DNA of 34,484 nucleotides, taken from the NCBI RefSeq assembly GCF_001854885.1, contig NZ_MDDV01000025.1, positions 1 through 34,484 of the forward strand, written 5' to 3'. The notes below the pieces were generated by a model. That model was not told where the DNA came from. It saw nothing but the letters and a program-made list of their open reading frames with translations, and did no database searches. This document shows positions 1-7,295 of the stretch, piece after piece (positions within the stretch are counted from its first letter, which is position 1; each line of letters begins with the position of its first letter). This DNA comes from Ensifer sp. LCM 4579. GTDB lineage: Bacteria; Pseudomonadota; Alphaproteobacteria; Rhizobiales; Rhizobiaceae. Both the position numbers and the translations under genes were made by a program.

Positions 1-281
1 AACTCGATCAGCGCCAGGAGCAGGGCCGCGATCCAGAAGAGGTGGTTGTGGGTGAAGAGCGCGATCAGCGACAGCACCGCCACCAGCTGCAGCTGAACCT
101 TGCTGGCGCCGTGCGCCATATGCTCCGGCAGGGCGTGCAGGCGCAGATAGAAAACGCCGACGAGCAAGACGAGAAGCAGCACGAAGACGATCATCACGTT
201 CATCAGAACGTCCGTCTCACCCGGGGCCGTGATGAACATCGGCACGTGGGCAACTGCGGCCGGATGCAAGGATTCTGGCAT
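1..281 (-). CDS. Small membrane protein, C-terminus beyond window
   Basis: This minus-strand frame opens at an ATG at 281-279 and runs off the left edge, so only about 93 residues are visible. The protein starts MPESLHPAAVAHVPMF and shows two strongly hydrophobic stretches, about residues 28-47 (MIVFVLLLVLLVGVFYL) and 69-92 (VAVLSLIALF...FWIAALLLAL), separated by a charged loop containing HALPEHMAHG. That pattern indicates an inner-membrane protein with at least two helices. I do not recognise the family, and no function is assigned. The reverse frame over the same bases is polar and repetitive in Gln, His and Asp, as expected of a shadow of a membrane gene. A perfect 20-bp dyad lies just upstream of the start and may be its operator. 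Confidence 0.7.
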   Translation of the reverse strand, partial: MPESLHPAAVAHVPMFITAPGETDVLMNVMIVFVLLLVLLVGVFYLRLHALPEHMAHGASKVQLQLVAVLSLIALFTHNHLFWIAALLLALIE

Positions 282-296
282 ATCGACGCCCCCCGA

Positions 297-316
297 TGAT
301 GCGTCTCGACGCATCA
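297..316. promoter_or_regulatory. Perfect dyad before membrane gene, candidate operator
   Basis: The arms TGATGCGTC (297-305) and GACGCATCA (308-316) are exact inverted repeats around a two-base centre. The dyad ends 15 bases upstream of the ATG of the minus-strand membrane protein gene. A short, perfect, even-centred dyad in this position is typical of an operator for a dimeric repressor such as a TetR-type protein. The regulator is not in the window and the assignment is inference. Confidence 0.4.
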
Positions 317-752
317 GTTACTAACAATACTCCACTTCTCGTCCGGACCGAAGCGCTCGATGCGGGCACCATCGCCTCGGTCCGCCGTCCCTCCCGATCT
401 CCAGCAGGGCGAAGCCGAAGACCACGAGCCTTGGCGCCCGCGCCGCCAACCATCGCGTCCCTAGGAACAGTATATTGGGCCAAGTCAATGCAGGGATGTA
501 ATTTACGTGAGTGAACAGGCACTTGCGGCAGGAAACACACCTGCGACTGCCCATGAATGGGCGAGGGAACGGTCCAGACCCGGCCCGTCGGCGGGTCCGC
601 CAGTCCCGGAAGTCCGCAGCTTTCCGCTCCGGCGAAAGGCGCACGATAGACGCTACGGGATATTACATGCGCTCAGGGCTCGGTCACAATGGAAGTGACG
701 AAGAACGAAAAGCCTGCGGGGGCGGTCCCAGAGGAAAGAAAGGCACGCCCGA
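317..752. other. Gene-free stretch, nothing convincing
   Basis: About 436 bases lie between the dyad at 297-316 and the end of the GFA-family gene. Several short frames are open here on both strands, but they are Arg/Pro/Ser-rich, lack ribosome binding sites and resemble no family I know. I see no strong promoter, tRNA-like fold or repeat. Confidence 0.5.
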
Positions 753-1172
753 TCAGTCGGGCGCCATCCGCTCGAATTTCTGCAACGAGGGATCAACGAG
801 GTCCCATGCTTGGCCGCGAATGCTGTATGTAAGCGCTTGCGGGTTGAATTTGCTCGGGTCGTCGAGGCTGGTCGCGTGGACCGCGATTAATTCCGGCACG
901 GCCGCAAAGGTCAGAAAGACCGGTGTTCCGCATGCAGGGCAGAAGGCGTGGGTCTTGTCGTTCCCACTGTCCGCAGCCACGCTCCACCGTGACGCTTCAC
1001 CAGTCATTCTTACTTCGGCCTTCTGCGGGAAGGTCAGATAAGATCCGTGGCCGGTGCCGCTTCGTTTCTGGCAGTCTCTGCATTGGCAGTGGTTCTCGAA
1101 GATGGGTTCACTGCTCGTTTCATAACGGATGGCGCCGCACGCGCAGCCTCCCGTGTAGGTCTTCCTGTTCAT
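753..1172 (-). CDS. GFA-family (CENP-V/GFA domain) zinc protein
   Basis: The 139-residue product is a complete single-domain GFA protein, the fold of glutathione-dependent formaldehyde-activating enzyme homologues. The metal-ligand pattern is clear: Cys10 and Cys12 in GGCACGAIRYE, Cys29, Cys31 and Cys34 in HCQCRDCQK, and Cys78 and Cys81 in FCPACGTPVF. Members of this broad family bind zinc; most have no proven substrate, so a formaldehyde or glutathione role should not be assumed. The ATG is preceded by AGGAG at a good distance. The gene lies 56 bases after the SRPBCC gene on the same strand and may be the third gene of the ArsR-led operon. The family call is firm and the function is open. 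Confidence 0.88.
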   Translation of the reverse strand: MNRKTYTGGCACGAIRYETSSEPIFENHCQCRDCQKRSGTGHGSYLTFPQKAEVRMTGEASRWSVAADSGNDKTHAFCPACGTPVFLTFAAVPELIAVHATSLDDPSKFNPQALTYSIRGQAWDLVDPSLQKFERMAPD

Positions 1173-1228
1173 CGGTTCACTCCTGTTTTCCTGATGTGCC
1201 GGCGTTTTTCTAATCTGTCGGCCTGCGG

Positions 1229-1675
1229 TCAGAGGTCCATGCCCCGACCGGTTTCAAGGAAGGACTTCATGCTGGACAGTACGTATGGCCAGCCTTTGCT
1301 GATCCCGTTCAGCATGCCGCTGCCGGGCTGCAGGTCGTCGTGCATGACGGTCAGCTTGACGATTTCACCCTGCGGCTCGATGTCGAAGGTGACACGACTG
1401 TATTGGTCGGGATCGTCCTTTTGGCTCTCATTCACCCAGCTGATGACGAGCCGCTTCGGCGGGTCGCTTTCGATGACCTCGCCCACCAGGTCGACGGTTC
1501 GCGCCTCATCTGTGCGGATATGCTGCCATGCGGAGCCGGGCCGCCAGTCCTCCGAGACATTCTCGTGGCCCCAGTAGCGGCGAGCGATTTCCGGCCGCGT
1601 GATCGCTTCGAACACCTTTTCGGGTGTCGTGCGGATAAAGGTGACGTAAACGAAACTGGCTGATTTGTCGGTCAT
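1229..1675 (-). CDS. SRPBCC / AHSA1-like domain protein
   Basis: The 148-residue product matches the SRPBCC (START-like, AHSA1-type) family, single-domain proteins with a deep hydrophobic pocket for small ligands. Visible signatures are the N-terminal strand and helix FVYVTFIRTTPEKVFEAITRPE, the WGHENVSEDWRPGSAW loop and the C-terminal helix GWPYVLSSMKSFLETG. Its ATG overlaps the stop of the ArsR gene by four bases (ATGA), so the two are translationally coupled. ArsR-SRPBCC pairs of this kind are common in Proteobacteria and the ligand is usually unknown. AGGAAGAAG before the ATG serves as ribosome binding site. Length is normal for the family and there is no signal peptide, so it is cytoplasmic. 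Confidence 0.88.
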   Translation of the reverse strand: MTDKSASFVYVTFIRTTPEKVFEAITRPEIARRYWGHENVSEDWRPGSAWQHIRTDEARTVDLVGEVIESDPPKRLVISWVNESQKDDPDQYSRVTFDIEPQGEIVKLTVMHDDLQPGSGMLNGISKGWPYVLSSMKSFLETGRGMDL

Positions 1676-1992
1676 GTCTTCTTCCTCTCAAGTTCCCGTT
1701 TGAGGTCGTGGAGAAGGCTCAGGCGTCCTTCCTCGAACTTCCGGATCCAGCGCTCGTAGACCTCGTAGAGCGGGACTGGGTTGATGAAGTGCAGCTTCTC
1801 GCGCCCGCGGCGCACCGTGCTGATGAGATTGGCCTCCTCCAGGAGGCCAAGATGCTGGGTCACGGATTGGCGTTTCATGTCCATGGTCTCGCAGAGCTGT
1901 CCAAGCGTCTGACCGTTCCGCGCGCAAAGACGGTCCAGCAGCATCCTGCGGCCGGGATCGGCCAGGGCCTTGAACACCTTGTCGTCATCCAT
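1672..1992 (-). CDS. ArsR-family winged-helix repressor
   Basis: The 106-residue protein has the ArsR/SmtB layout: MDDDKVFKALADPGRRMLLDRL at the N-terminus, a helix-turn-helix around residues 31-60 (LGQLCETMDMKRQSVTQHLGLLEEANLI) and a beta wing with RRGREKLHFINP. It lacks the classical metal-binding ELCVCDL cysteine motif, so it is more likely a non-metal or redox/ligand sensor of the kind paired with SRPBCC proteins. GGAGGT lies at the right distance before the ATG. The promoter immediately upstream carries a perfect 22-bp inverted repeat that covers the -35 to -10 interval, which points to tight autorepression. The gene is first in a presumed arsR-SRPBCC-GFA operon. Confidence 0.9.
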   Translation of the reverse strand: MDDDKVFKALADPGRRMLLDRLCARNGQTLGQLCETMDMKRQSVTQHLGLLEEANLISTVRRGREKLHFINPVPLYEVYERWIRKFEEGRLSLLHDLKRELERKKT

Positions 1993-2018
1993 CAGTACCT
2001 CCGTATGCGACGAGAGTC

Positions 2019-2072
2019 ATTTACGCAGGTATTTGCCTGCATGTCAATATATGCAGGCAAATACCTGCGTAA
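2019..2072 (-). promoter_or_regulatory. Promoter with 22-bp inverted-repeat operator of arsR gene
   Basis: On the minus strand TTGACA (2047-2042) and GTAAAT (2024-2019) are separated by 17 bases, a good sigma-70-type promoter. Arms at 2021-2042 and 2051-2072 are perfect 22-bp inverted repeats around an 8-base centre. Each arm is itself an imperfect dyad of the form GCAGG...CCTGC, so the region looks like two adjacent binding sites. One arm fills the -35/-10 spacer. Repression by the ArsR protein made from this promoter is the natural reading. Confidence 0.75.
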
Positions 2073-2232
2073 TTATAGCAACAATCACTGCACGCAGGGC
2101 GAACGGCTGGTCTGCGAACGTGAACCGACCAGACACCGGGCCGAAAGCCCGGCCGGTCCCTCGATAGTGTGCGTCGTCGCGCCCACCGCTTTCCCAGAGA
2201 AATGGGCTGTCGGGCTCCCACACGGTGGGCAG

Positions 2233-2261
2233 TTGCCAAAGCGCCCCCGAGCAGCTATATA
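2233..2261 (+). promoter_or_regulatory. Putative promoter of the toxin-antitoxin operon
   Basis: TTGCCA at 2233-2238 and TATATA at 2256-2261 are spaced by 17 bases and lie 33 bases before the toxin ATG. The stretch just downstream, 2256-2280, has two related copies of an AT-rich word (TATATATCT and CTATCTATATC), a plausible site for autorepression by the XRE antitoxin. Further upstream, at 2136-2152, CCGGGC/GCCCGG forms a small hairpin of unknown role. Confidence 0.4.
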
Positions 2262-2293
2262 TCTCAAACTATCTATATCATTCAGGATATGAA

Positions 2294-2659
2294 ATGACGG
2301 AATGGAAGGTCGAATTTCATGACCGCTTCAAGGGCGAAATCACAGACCTTCCAGCTGATGTTCGAGTAGAGTTGCTCGCGCATTTGGTGCTGCTTCGCGA
2401 GAAAGGCTTTCGACTGGGACGACCTGAAGTCGACACTCTCGAAGGCTCCAAATACTCGAACATGAAGGAACTGCGCATCAAAGTGTTGAAAGTGCAATGG
2501 CGGTTCGCCTTTGCCTTCGACCCGGAACGGAAGGCCGTCGTCCTCTGCGGCGGTGCGAAGAGTGGCATGAGCCAGAAGCTTTTCTACAAGCGGCTGATCG
2601 ATCTGGCGGACAAACGATACGACGAGCATTTGAGCGAGTTGGAGAAGAAACATGGATGA
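2294..2659 (+). CDS. HigB/RelE-type toxin (Gp49-like)
   Basis: The 121-residue product fits the phage Gp49-like/HigB group of RelE-fold toxins, ribosome-dependent mRNA interferases. Typical features are the short beta-alpha start TEWKVEFHDRFKGEI, a helical region with LPADVRVELLAHLVLLREKG, and the conserved sheet YSNMKELRIKVLKVQWRFAFAFDPERKAVVLCGGAKSG, followed by a basic helix with KLFYKRLIDLADKRYDEHL. The ATG at 2294 is preferred because AGGA lies six bases upstream; upstream in-frame starts would add an unrelated leader. The gene comes first, toxin before antitoxin as in higBA, and overlaps the next gene by eight bases. The cognate XRE partner makes the assignment secure at family level. 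Confidence 0.88.
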   Translation: MTEWKVEFHDRFKGEITDLPADVRVELLAHLVLLREKGFRLGRPEVDTLEGSKYSNMKELRIKVLKVQWRFAFAFDPERKAVVLCGGAKSGMSQKLFYKRLIDLADKRYDEHLSELEKKHG

Positions 2660-2978
2660 TCTCGACAAGCTGATACAGACGCTTCCCGAAGACGAACAGC
2701 GCTCCGTAGCCAAGCGGGCGAAGGAGCTTGTCACGGTGCACAACCTACGTGAATTGCGGGCACTCGCTGGACGCACGCAAGAAGACGTGTCTGCTCGGAC
2801 CGGATTCAAGCAGACCAATATATCGAGGCTGGAGAAGCGCGACGATATGAAGCTGTCGACGCTCCGCGACTATGTCGAATCTCTAGGTGGCACGTTGAAG
2901 ATCGTCGCGGATGTCGCCGGCAAGAAAGTCGATCTTTCGAGCATCGCAGAGCGCTCCCGACACGGTTCAAAGATCTGA
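2652..2978 (+). CDS. HigA-type XRE-family antitoxin
   Basis: The 108-residue product has an XRE helix-turn-helix in its middle (about residues 33-70, LRELRALAGRTQEDVSARTGFKQTNISRLEKRDD), followed by LSTLRDYVESLGGTLKIVAD, the usual C-terminal part of HigA antitoxins. It neutralises the upstream toxin by direct binding and represses its own operon in characterised pairs. The eight-base overlap with the toxin gene couples their translation. An N-terminal helical segment (residues 1-30) precedes the DNA-binding domain and is probably the toxin-contacting part. No terminator with a clear U-tract follows. Confidence 0.88.
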   Translation: MDDLDKLIQTLPEDEQRSVAKRAKELVTVHNLRELRALAGRTQEDVSARTGFKQTNISRLEKRDDMKLSTLRDYVESLGGTLKIVADVAGKKVDLSSIAERSRHGSKI

Positions 2979-3090
2979 GGGTCCTTCTCTGATGCAGGTG
3001 GTCGGGCGAGATGGCGTCCATGATGCTTCGTCCAGGATCGGGGCGATTGCAGACCTGCATAGGCAGGTTTCAAGAACGCTGTATGACAAG

Positions 3091-3118
3091 GCCCGGCCGG
3101 CGTTGCGGCCGGCCGGGC
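3091..3118. repeat. GC-rich hairpin between convergent genes
   Basis: GCCCGGCCGGC at 3091-3101 and its exact complement at 3108-3118 form an 11-bp stem with a six-base loop. It lies eight bases past the stop of the minus-strand molybdenum hydroxylase gene and 112 bases past the antitoxin gene. It may block transcription from either side, but neither strand has a following U-tract, so it is not a canonical terminator. Confidence 0.45.
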
Positions 3119-3125
3119 AAATGGT

Positions 3126-5336
3126 TCAGGCGTTGAGTGACCGCGCGAAGGGCAGGACGCGGATGCGCTTGCCGAGCGCCTTGTAGGCGGCGTTGGCGAC
3201 GGCCGGGCCGATCGGCGGGACGCCCGGTTCGCCAATGCCGGAGGGGGGATTGGCGGAGGGGATAATATGCACCTCCACCCGCGGCATGGCGTCGATCCTG
3301 AGCGGCGTGTACAGGTCGAAATTACCCTGGTCGACCTGTCCATCGTTGAGCGTGATCTCCTCGCCGAGAATGGCGCCGAGGCCGAAGCCGATGCCGCCTT
3401 CCACCTGGGCGCGGACCTGATCGGGATTGATCGCCAGGCCGCAGTCGACGGCTGCGACCACACGCTCGACCTTGATGCCGCCATCGCCGTCGGCCGACAC
3501 CTCGGCGATCTCGGCGACGACGGAGCCGAAGCTCTCGGCAAGCGCGACGCCGCGGAAGCGGCCTTCGGCAAGCGGCTTTTCCCATTCCGCCTTATCCGCC
3601 GCGAGCTTCAGGACTTTGGCATGGCGCGAGTCCGGTTCGAGCATGGCGAGGCGGAATTCGACCGGATCGCGCCCCGCCGCCTCGGCGACCTCGTCGAGGA
3701 AGGTTTCGGCCGCAAAGGCGGTATGGGTCGAACCGACGGAACGCCACCACAGAACCGGCACGCCGAAATCCGTGGTCGTCAACCCGACCGTCTGGTTCGG
3801 GATGGCGTAAGGCAGGTTGCTCGCCCCCTCGACCGAGGTTGGGTCGACGCCGTTCTGGATCATCCCTTGAAGCGCCGTCCTTGCCACGATCGACTGGCCG
3901 ACGATGTGATCGTCCCAGGCAATGAGTTTTCCGCTCTCGTCGAGGCCGGCCTTGAGGCTATGAACATAGGCGGGCCGGTAGCGTCCGGCGCGCATATCGT
4001 CCTCGCGTGTCCATTGAACCTTCACCGGTGCACGGAAACCGATTGCCTTGGCCGCATAGACGGACTCGACGACGACGTCGCCGTCGGAAACGGCCCGACG
4101 GCCGAAGCTGCCGCCGGACTTCATGACGTGGAGGCGCACCTTGTCGGGGGTGATGCCCGCGATCTCGCCCGCGAGCCTCTGATAGATGTCCGGGAACTGG
4201 TGTCCGCCCCAGATCTCCAGAGTGCCGTCTTCGTTCATGCGCGCAACCGCGTTCAGCGGCTCCATCGCCGCATGGGCGAGATAGGGGAAGTCGAAGCTGG
4301 CTTCGACGACTTTGGCGGCCCCAGCGAAGGCGGCCTCCGTGTCACCGTCCTTGCGGGCCATCGCCACCGGCGGCTTCTTCGCCAGATCGCGATACATCGC
4401 CATCTGCTCGTCCGTGCCGCGTTTCTCCGCCGCCGTCTCGTCCCACTCGACCGTGACCGCGTCGCGTCCCTTGATCGCCGCCCACATGTGTTCGCCGATG
4501 ACGGCAATGCCGCGCGGCGTCTCGACGACGTCGACCACGCCCTTGAGAGCCTTTGCGGCCGAAGCATCGAAGGATTTCACCTTCGCGCCGAAGAGCGGCG
4601 GATGGATCATCACCGCCGTCAGCATGCCGGGCAGCTTGACGTCGATCGTGTACTGCTCCGTTCCGTTTGTCTTGCGGGCGCTGTCGAAACGCTTCAGCTT
4701 GTCGTTGCCGATGAGTTTCCACTCGTCTGGCCGTTTCAGCGTCACATCGGCAGGCACCTGCATCGTCGCCGCCTTGGCGGCAAAGTCGCCGAAGCCGCCG
4801 CTCTTGCCGGAGGGGTGGGCGAGACGGCCGTTCTCGACGGTGATCTCCGCCGCATCGACGCCCCAGTCCTCGGAGGCAGCGGCAACCAGCATCGCGCGCG
4901 CGGCGGCGCCTGCCTTGCGGTAGCGTTCCCAGGAAGTTGACATCGAGGTCGAGCCGCCCGTTCCCTGAATGGCGCCGCCGAAGGCGATATTGCCATAGGC
5001 CTGCACATTGCCGGCCGCGCCCTTCACCTCGATGGTCGACCAGTCGGCATCGAGTTCCTCGGCCACCAGCGTGGCGATGCCGTTATAGGAGCCCTGGCCC
5101 ATCTCGAACTGCGAGGAAAGCACGGTCACCTTTCCGTCGCCGTCGATCGTCATGTAGGGGGAAAAGGCATGCGAGCCGGTCGCGTTCTCGCTGGCGGCCG
5201 CCGGCGCGGCGGCAAGGAGGCGGAAGCCGACGGCAATGCCGGTGCCGGCGGCAAGCGCGCCGATGAGGAACTGCCGCCGCGAGGCTTCGATCCGCACGGG
5301 CGGGAAGGAAACCGATTGCATCAGTCTCGGGATCAT
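3126..5336 (-). CDS. Molybdopterin-binding subunit of IorB-type aldehyde/xanthine oxidase family enzyme
   Basis: The 736-residue product is the large molybdenum-cofactor subunit of the xanthine dehydrogenase superfamily, closest in layout to isoquinoline 1-oxidoreductase beta (IorB). A twin-arginine signal is visible at residues 19-26 (SRRQFLIG) followed by a hydrophobic stretch ending in AAAPAAA, so the folded enzyme is probably exported. Cofactor motifs include [25 protein letters not shown] and the C-terminal [17 protein letters not shown], whose Glu corresponds to the catalytic base of molybdenum hydroxylases. GGAGG precedes the ATG. It lies three bases downstream of the [2Fe-2S] subunit gene and forms an operon with it. 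A cytochrome c subunit and an XdhC-type maturation factor, common companions, are not next to it. The substrate (aldehyde or N-heterocycle) cannot be told from sequence. Confidence 0.9.
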   Translation of the reverse strand: MIPRLMQSVSFPPVRIEASRRQFLIGALAAGTGIAVGFRLLAAAPAAASENATGSHAFSPYMTIDGDGKVTVLSSQFEMGQGSYNGIATLVAEELDADWSTIEVKGAAGNVQAYGNIAFGGAIQGTGGSTSMSTSWERYRKAGAAARAMLVAAASEDWGVDAAEITVENGRLAHPSGKSGGFGDFAAKAATMQVPADVTLKRPDEWKLIGNDKLKRFDSARKTNGTEQYTIDVKLPGMLTAVMIHPPLFGAKVKSFDASAAKALKGVVDVVETPRGIAVIGEHMWAAIKGRDAVTVEWDETAAEKRGTDEQMAMYRDLAKKPPVAMARKDGDTEAAFAGAAKVVEASFDFPYLAHAAMEPLNAVARMNEDGTLEIWGGHQFPDIYQRLAGEIAGITPDKVRLHVMKSGGSFGRRAVSDGDVVVESVYAAKAIGFRAPVKVQWTREDDMRAGRYRPAYVHSLKAGLDESGKLIAWDDHIVGQSIVARTALQGMIQNGVDPTSVEGASNLPYAIPNQTVGLTTTDFGVPVLWWRSVGSTHTAFAAETFLDEVAEAAGRDPVEFRLAMLEPDSRHAKVLKLAADKAEWEKPLAEGRFRGVALAESFGSVVAEIAEVSADGDGGIKVERVVAAVDCGLAINPDQVRAQVEGGIGFGLGAILGEEITLNDGQVDQGNFDLYTPLRIDAMPRVEVHIIPSANPPSGIGEPGVPPIGPAVANAAYKALGKRIRVLPFARSLNA

Positions 5337-5339
5337 GGC

Positions 5340-5798
5340 TTACGCCTCCAAACGTTTTGCGGCTTCGTGGATACCGGCGCGGATCCGGTGATAGGTGGCG
5401 CAGCGACAGAGATTGCCCGACATCGCCGCGTCGATATCCGCGTCGCTCGGCTTTGGATTGCTGCTCAGAAGGTCCGTTGCCGACATGATCTGTCCGGATT
5501 GGCAATAGCCGCATTGCGGCACGTCGAGATCGGCCCAGACCGCCTGGACAGTTTCGGCGACCTTGCCGTTCAGCCCCTCGATGGTCGTCACCTGAGCGCC
5601 TTCGATGTCACCGATGAAGGTCTGGCAGGAACGGACCGGCGAACCGTCGACATAAACGGTGCAGGCACCGCATTGGGCCATGCCGCAGCCGAATTTCGTC
5701 CCGGTCAGCCCGACGAGATCGCGGATGACCCAGAGCAGCGGCATGTCCGGTTCGGCGTCGACAGCGCGTTCGACGCCGTTGATGGTAACAGTCACCAT
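5340..5798 (-). CDS. [2Fe-2S] subunit of IorA-type molybdenum hydroxylase
   Basis: The 152-residue protein carries both iron-sulfur clusters of the enzyme small subunit. Cys38, Cys43, Cys46 and Cys58 ([10 protein letters not shown], then SC) bind the plant-ferredoxin-type cluster, and Cys96, Cys99, Cys131 and Cys133 (QCGYCQSGQ and [10 protein letters not shown]) bind the second. It passes electrons from the molybdenum centre of the adjacent large subunit to an acceptor. The start at 5798 is chosen over an ATG eight codons upstream because GAGGAGA sits just before it. It has no signal peptide, which fits co-export with the Tat-signal-bearing large subunit. Length is normal for the family. Confidence 0.92.
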   Translation of the reverse strand: MVTVTINGVERAVDAEPDMPLLWVIRDLVGLTGTKFGCGMAQCGACTVYVDGSPVRSCQTFIGDIEGAQVTTIEGLNGKVAETVQAVWADLDVPQCGYCQSGQIMSATDLLSSNPKPSDADIDAAMSGNLCRCATYHRIRAGIHEAAKRLEA

Positions 5799-6046
5799 GG
5801 TGTTCTCCTCGTTGTGGCGCATGGCTGCACGGGGGCGCTCCGGAGCGTACCGGTTTGTGCCCCAGGGCCATGGCCGACTGCGGCGGAATCTTAGAAGACC
5901 GTCCCCGTGGCCGGTATACTCAATCCTGCCGGATTATTGCCTATTCCTGTCGATCTAACGCGATCGTGAACATTGGCAGAAGATCGCCGCGTGGGGGCTT
6001 TGACCGGCGTCAATGCCGCCTTGCGTAAGGGGCTCCATCGATTGCG
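5799..6046. other. Divergent intergenic region, no clear promoter
   Basis: Together with the repeat at 6047-6128, this makes a 367-base gap between divergent genes. It must hold the promoter of the molybdenum hydroxylase operon, but I cannot pick convincing -35/-10 pairs. The 5900-5960 part is relatively AT-rich and is the likely place. Confidence 0.35.
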
Positions 6047-6128
6047 CTGCAGTGCCGTGTGTCCTTTCGGGGCGCACAACACTCTCTGGAACGACACATC
6101 GTACTCGAAAATCGGGTTCGACTTTCGG
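6047..6128 (+). repeat. Degenerate RIME-like mosaic element (copy 1)
   Basis: This stretch resembles a decayed copy of the two-palindrome element at 28087-28192 and its relatives. It begins CTGCAGTGCCG with GTGTGTCCTTTC (compare CTACAGCGCCGCGCGTC), continues through GGCGCACAAC, and ends in a CGAAAATC/GACTTTCGG dyad that closely matches the perfect CCGAAAATC/GATTTTCGG dyad at 8338-8361. It lies 37 bases upstream of the quinone oxidoreductase ATG. Similarity was judged by eye, so confidence is moderate. Confidence 0.4.
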
Positions 6129-6165
6129 GACTGCGCTGAGAGCAAGAGCAAGAGAAGGGGATTTT

Positions 6166-6753
6166 ATGACGCGCGTCCTTGTCATCGTCGGGCATCCGGA
6201 CCCGGATCCGGTCCGATTCTGCGGGGTGCTCGCTGAAGCCTATGCCGAGGCCGCGCAGGCGGCCGGCCACGACGTGCGGCGGATCGATCTTGCGGAGATC
6301 GATGTCCCGTTTCTGCGCAGCCGTGAAGCGTTCGAGGAGGGCCCCCTTCCCGCAAGTCTCGTCGAAGCGCGCGAGGCGGTCCTCTGGGCAGCGCACATCG
6401 TCTTCGTCTTCCCGCTCTGGCTCGGCACCATGCCCGCGCTTCTCAAGGCGTTCCTCGAGCAGGTCATGCGGCCGGGGACCGCCTTCAAATACCCGACCGG
6501 CAAAGAAAAATTCGTGAAGATGTTGCTGAACGGGCGCTCGGCGCGGCTGATCGTCACGATGGGGATGCCGGCCTTCGTCTATCGCCTTTGGTATCGGGGA
6601 CACGGCATTGCCGGGATGCGGCGAAACATCTTGAATTTCGTCGGTATCAAGCCGGTGCGGGAGACGCTGTTCGGCATGGTGGAAGCGGTCGGCGAACGGA
6701 AACGCGCGCGCTGGATCGCCAAGTTGAGAAAACTCGGCGCTTCGGCTTTCTGA
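6166..6753 (+). CDS. Flavodoxin-fold NAD(P)H:quinone oxidoreductase family protein
   Basis: The 195-residue product has a flavodoxin-like fold of the NAD(P)H dehydrogenase (quinone) type. It starts with a strand and phosphate loop (MTRVLVIVGHPDPD) and contains the conserved FVFPLWLGTMPALLKAFLEQVMRPGTAF segment that shapes the FMN/FAD and substrate site in this family. Such enzymes reduce quinones or other electrophiles by two electrons in the cytoplasm. The ATG at 6166 is preferred because AAGGGG lies just upstream and the family begins there; the frame is open further upstream, through a degenerate repeat. The C-terminal tail is basic (GERKRARWIAKLRKLG). The gene is monocistronic and divergent from the molybdenum hydroxylase genes. 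Confidence 0.85.
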   Translation: MTRVLVIVGHPDPDPVRFCGVLAEAYAEAAQAAGHDVRRIDLAEIDVPFLRSREAFEEGPLPASLVEAREAVLWAAHIVFVFPLWLGTMPALLKAFLEQVMRPGTAFKYPTGKEKFVKMLLNGRSARLIVTMGMPAFVYRLWYRGHGIAGMRRNILNFVGIKPVRETLFGMVEAVGERKRARWIAKLRKLGASAF

Positions 6754-6808
6754 CTTACCGACAGGCCAGGGCCGCTGCCGTCACAGGTTCAGCGGCGCAC
6801 TAACACGA

Positions 6809-6837
6809 AAGCGCGCTTGTTTGGGCCAAGCGCGCTT
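6809..6837. repeat. Paired AAGCGCGCTT words, possible hairpin
   Basis: The self-complementary word AAGCGCGCTT occurs at 6809-6818 and 6828-6837, so the two copies can pair with each other across a nine-base loop. It lies about 55 bases after the oxidoreductase stop and could act as a transcription end signal, although no U-tract follows. The rest of 6838-7006 shows no gene I can support. Confidence 0.35.
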
Positions 6838-7006
6838 AGGCGGTCGATCTTAAGGAGAGGACCGGCCACTCTCGATCGAACGATTATTTATAACACCAAT
6901 GCCCGGCCCGGACAATCGGATTGCCGTCACGCGCATTCGACGCCGTCGTCGCCAATATGACGAGATGGCAGTCGGCGCGATTAAGGCGATGAAGAAGCGA
7001 CTTTGG

Positions 7007-7213
7007 TCAGTGGCCGGCCGGCGCCTCGTCGCGCGCTGGTCGGCCGTCGAGCTTCAGGGAAAGCTGCAGGCCGCGTTTCGGCATCGGCAGGGGCGGGCTC
7101 ATTTGAATGCGACCGAAGGTCCGCCTGCGCCGCTCCTGATCGCGTTCCCGCTGACGGCGAGCTGCGGCCACGGCCGCCATTGCGCGCTCGATGACTTGCT
7201 CTGCATGGGTCAT
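7007..7213 (-). CDS. Small basic protein, probable SOS (LexA) regulon member
   Basis: The 68-residue product begins MTHAEQVIERAMAAVAAARRQRERDQERRRR, an alanine- and arginine-rich segment likely to be a single long helix, followed by a short proline-containing tail ending LDGRPARDEAPAGH. I recognise no domain. The ATG at 7213 is chosen because GGAGG lies five bases upstream; an in-frame ATG 11 codons earlier would start inside the LexA box region and has no ribosome binding site. A perfect GTTC-N7-GTTC site, the alphaproteobacterial LexA operator, is centred about 22 bases upstream of the start, and a TTGACA lies further up. The gene is short and basic, so a DNA- or RNA-binding or division-inhibitor role is possible, but that is speculation. 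An overlapping opposite-strand frame lacks such signals. Confidence 0.6.
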   Translation of the reverse strand: MTHAEQVIERAMAAVAAARRQRERDQERRRRTFGRIQMSPPLPMPKRGLQLSLKLDGRPARDEAPAGH

Positions 7214-7227
7214 GGATGCCTCCATAT

Positions 7228-7265
7228 GTTCTTGGTATGTTCTCATTTGCGATGCGCCATGTCAA
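7228..7265 (-). promoter_or_regulatory. LexA box and promoter of the small basic protein gene
   Basis: GTTC at 7228-7231 and GTTC at 7239-7242 flank exactly seven bases, the direct-repeat operator of alphaproteobacterial LexA (read on the minus strand as GAAC-N7-GAAC). A minus-strand TTGACA occupies 7265-7260, and the LexA box covers the position where its -10 element would lie 17-19 bases downstream. The ribosome binding site (7223-7218) and ATG follow directly. Binding of LexA here would block transcription until DNA damage. Confidence 0.7.
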
Positions 7266-7295
7266 GTAGCCGGAAAAGGCTGTCGCGCCGGCGGC

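Noticed and set aside
3091..3118. Rho-independent terminator for the molybdenum hydroxylase operon
   Set aside because: The stem is strong, but neither strand has a U-tract after it, so only a generic hairpin is reported.
3267..4940. A 557-codon plus-strand frame opposite the molybdenum hydroxylase gene
   Set aside because: The minus-strand product has clear cofactor motifs and a Tat signal, while the plus-strand product has none and no ribosome binding site.
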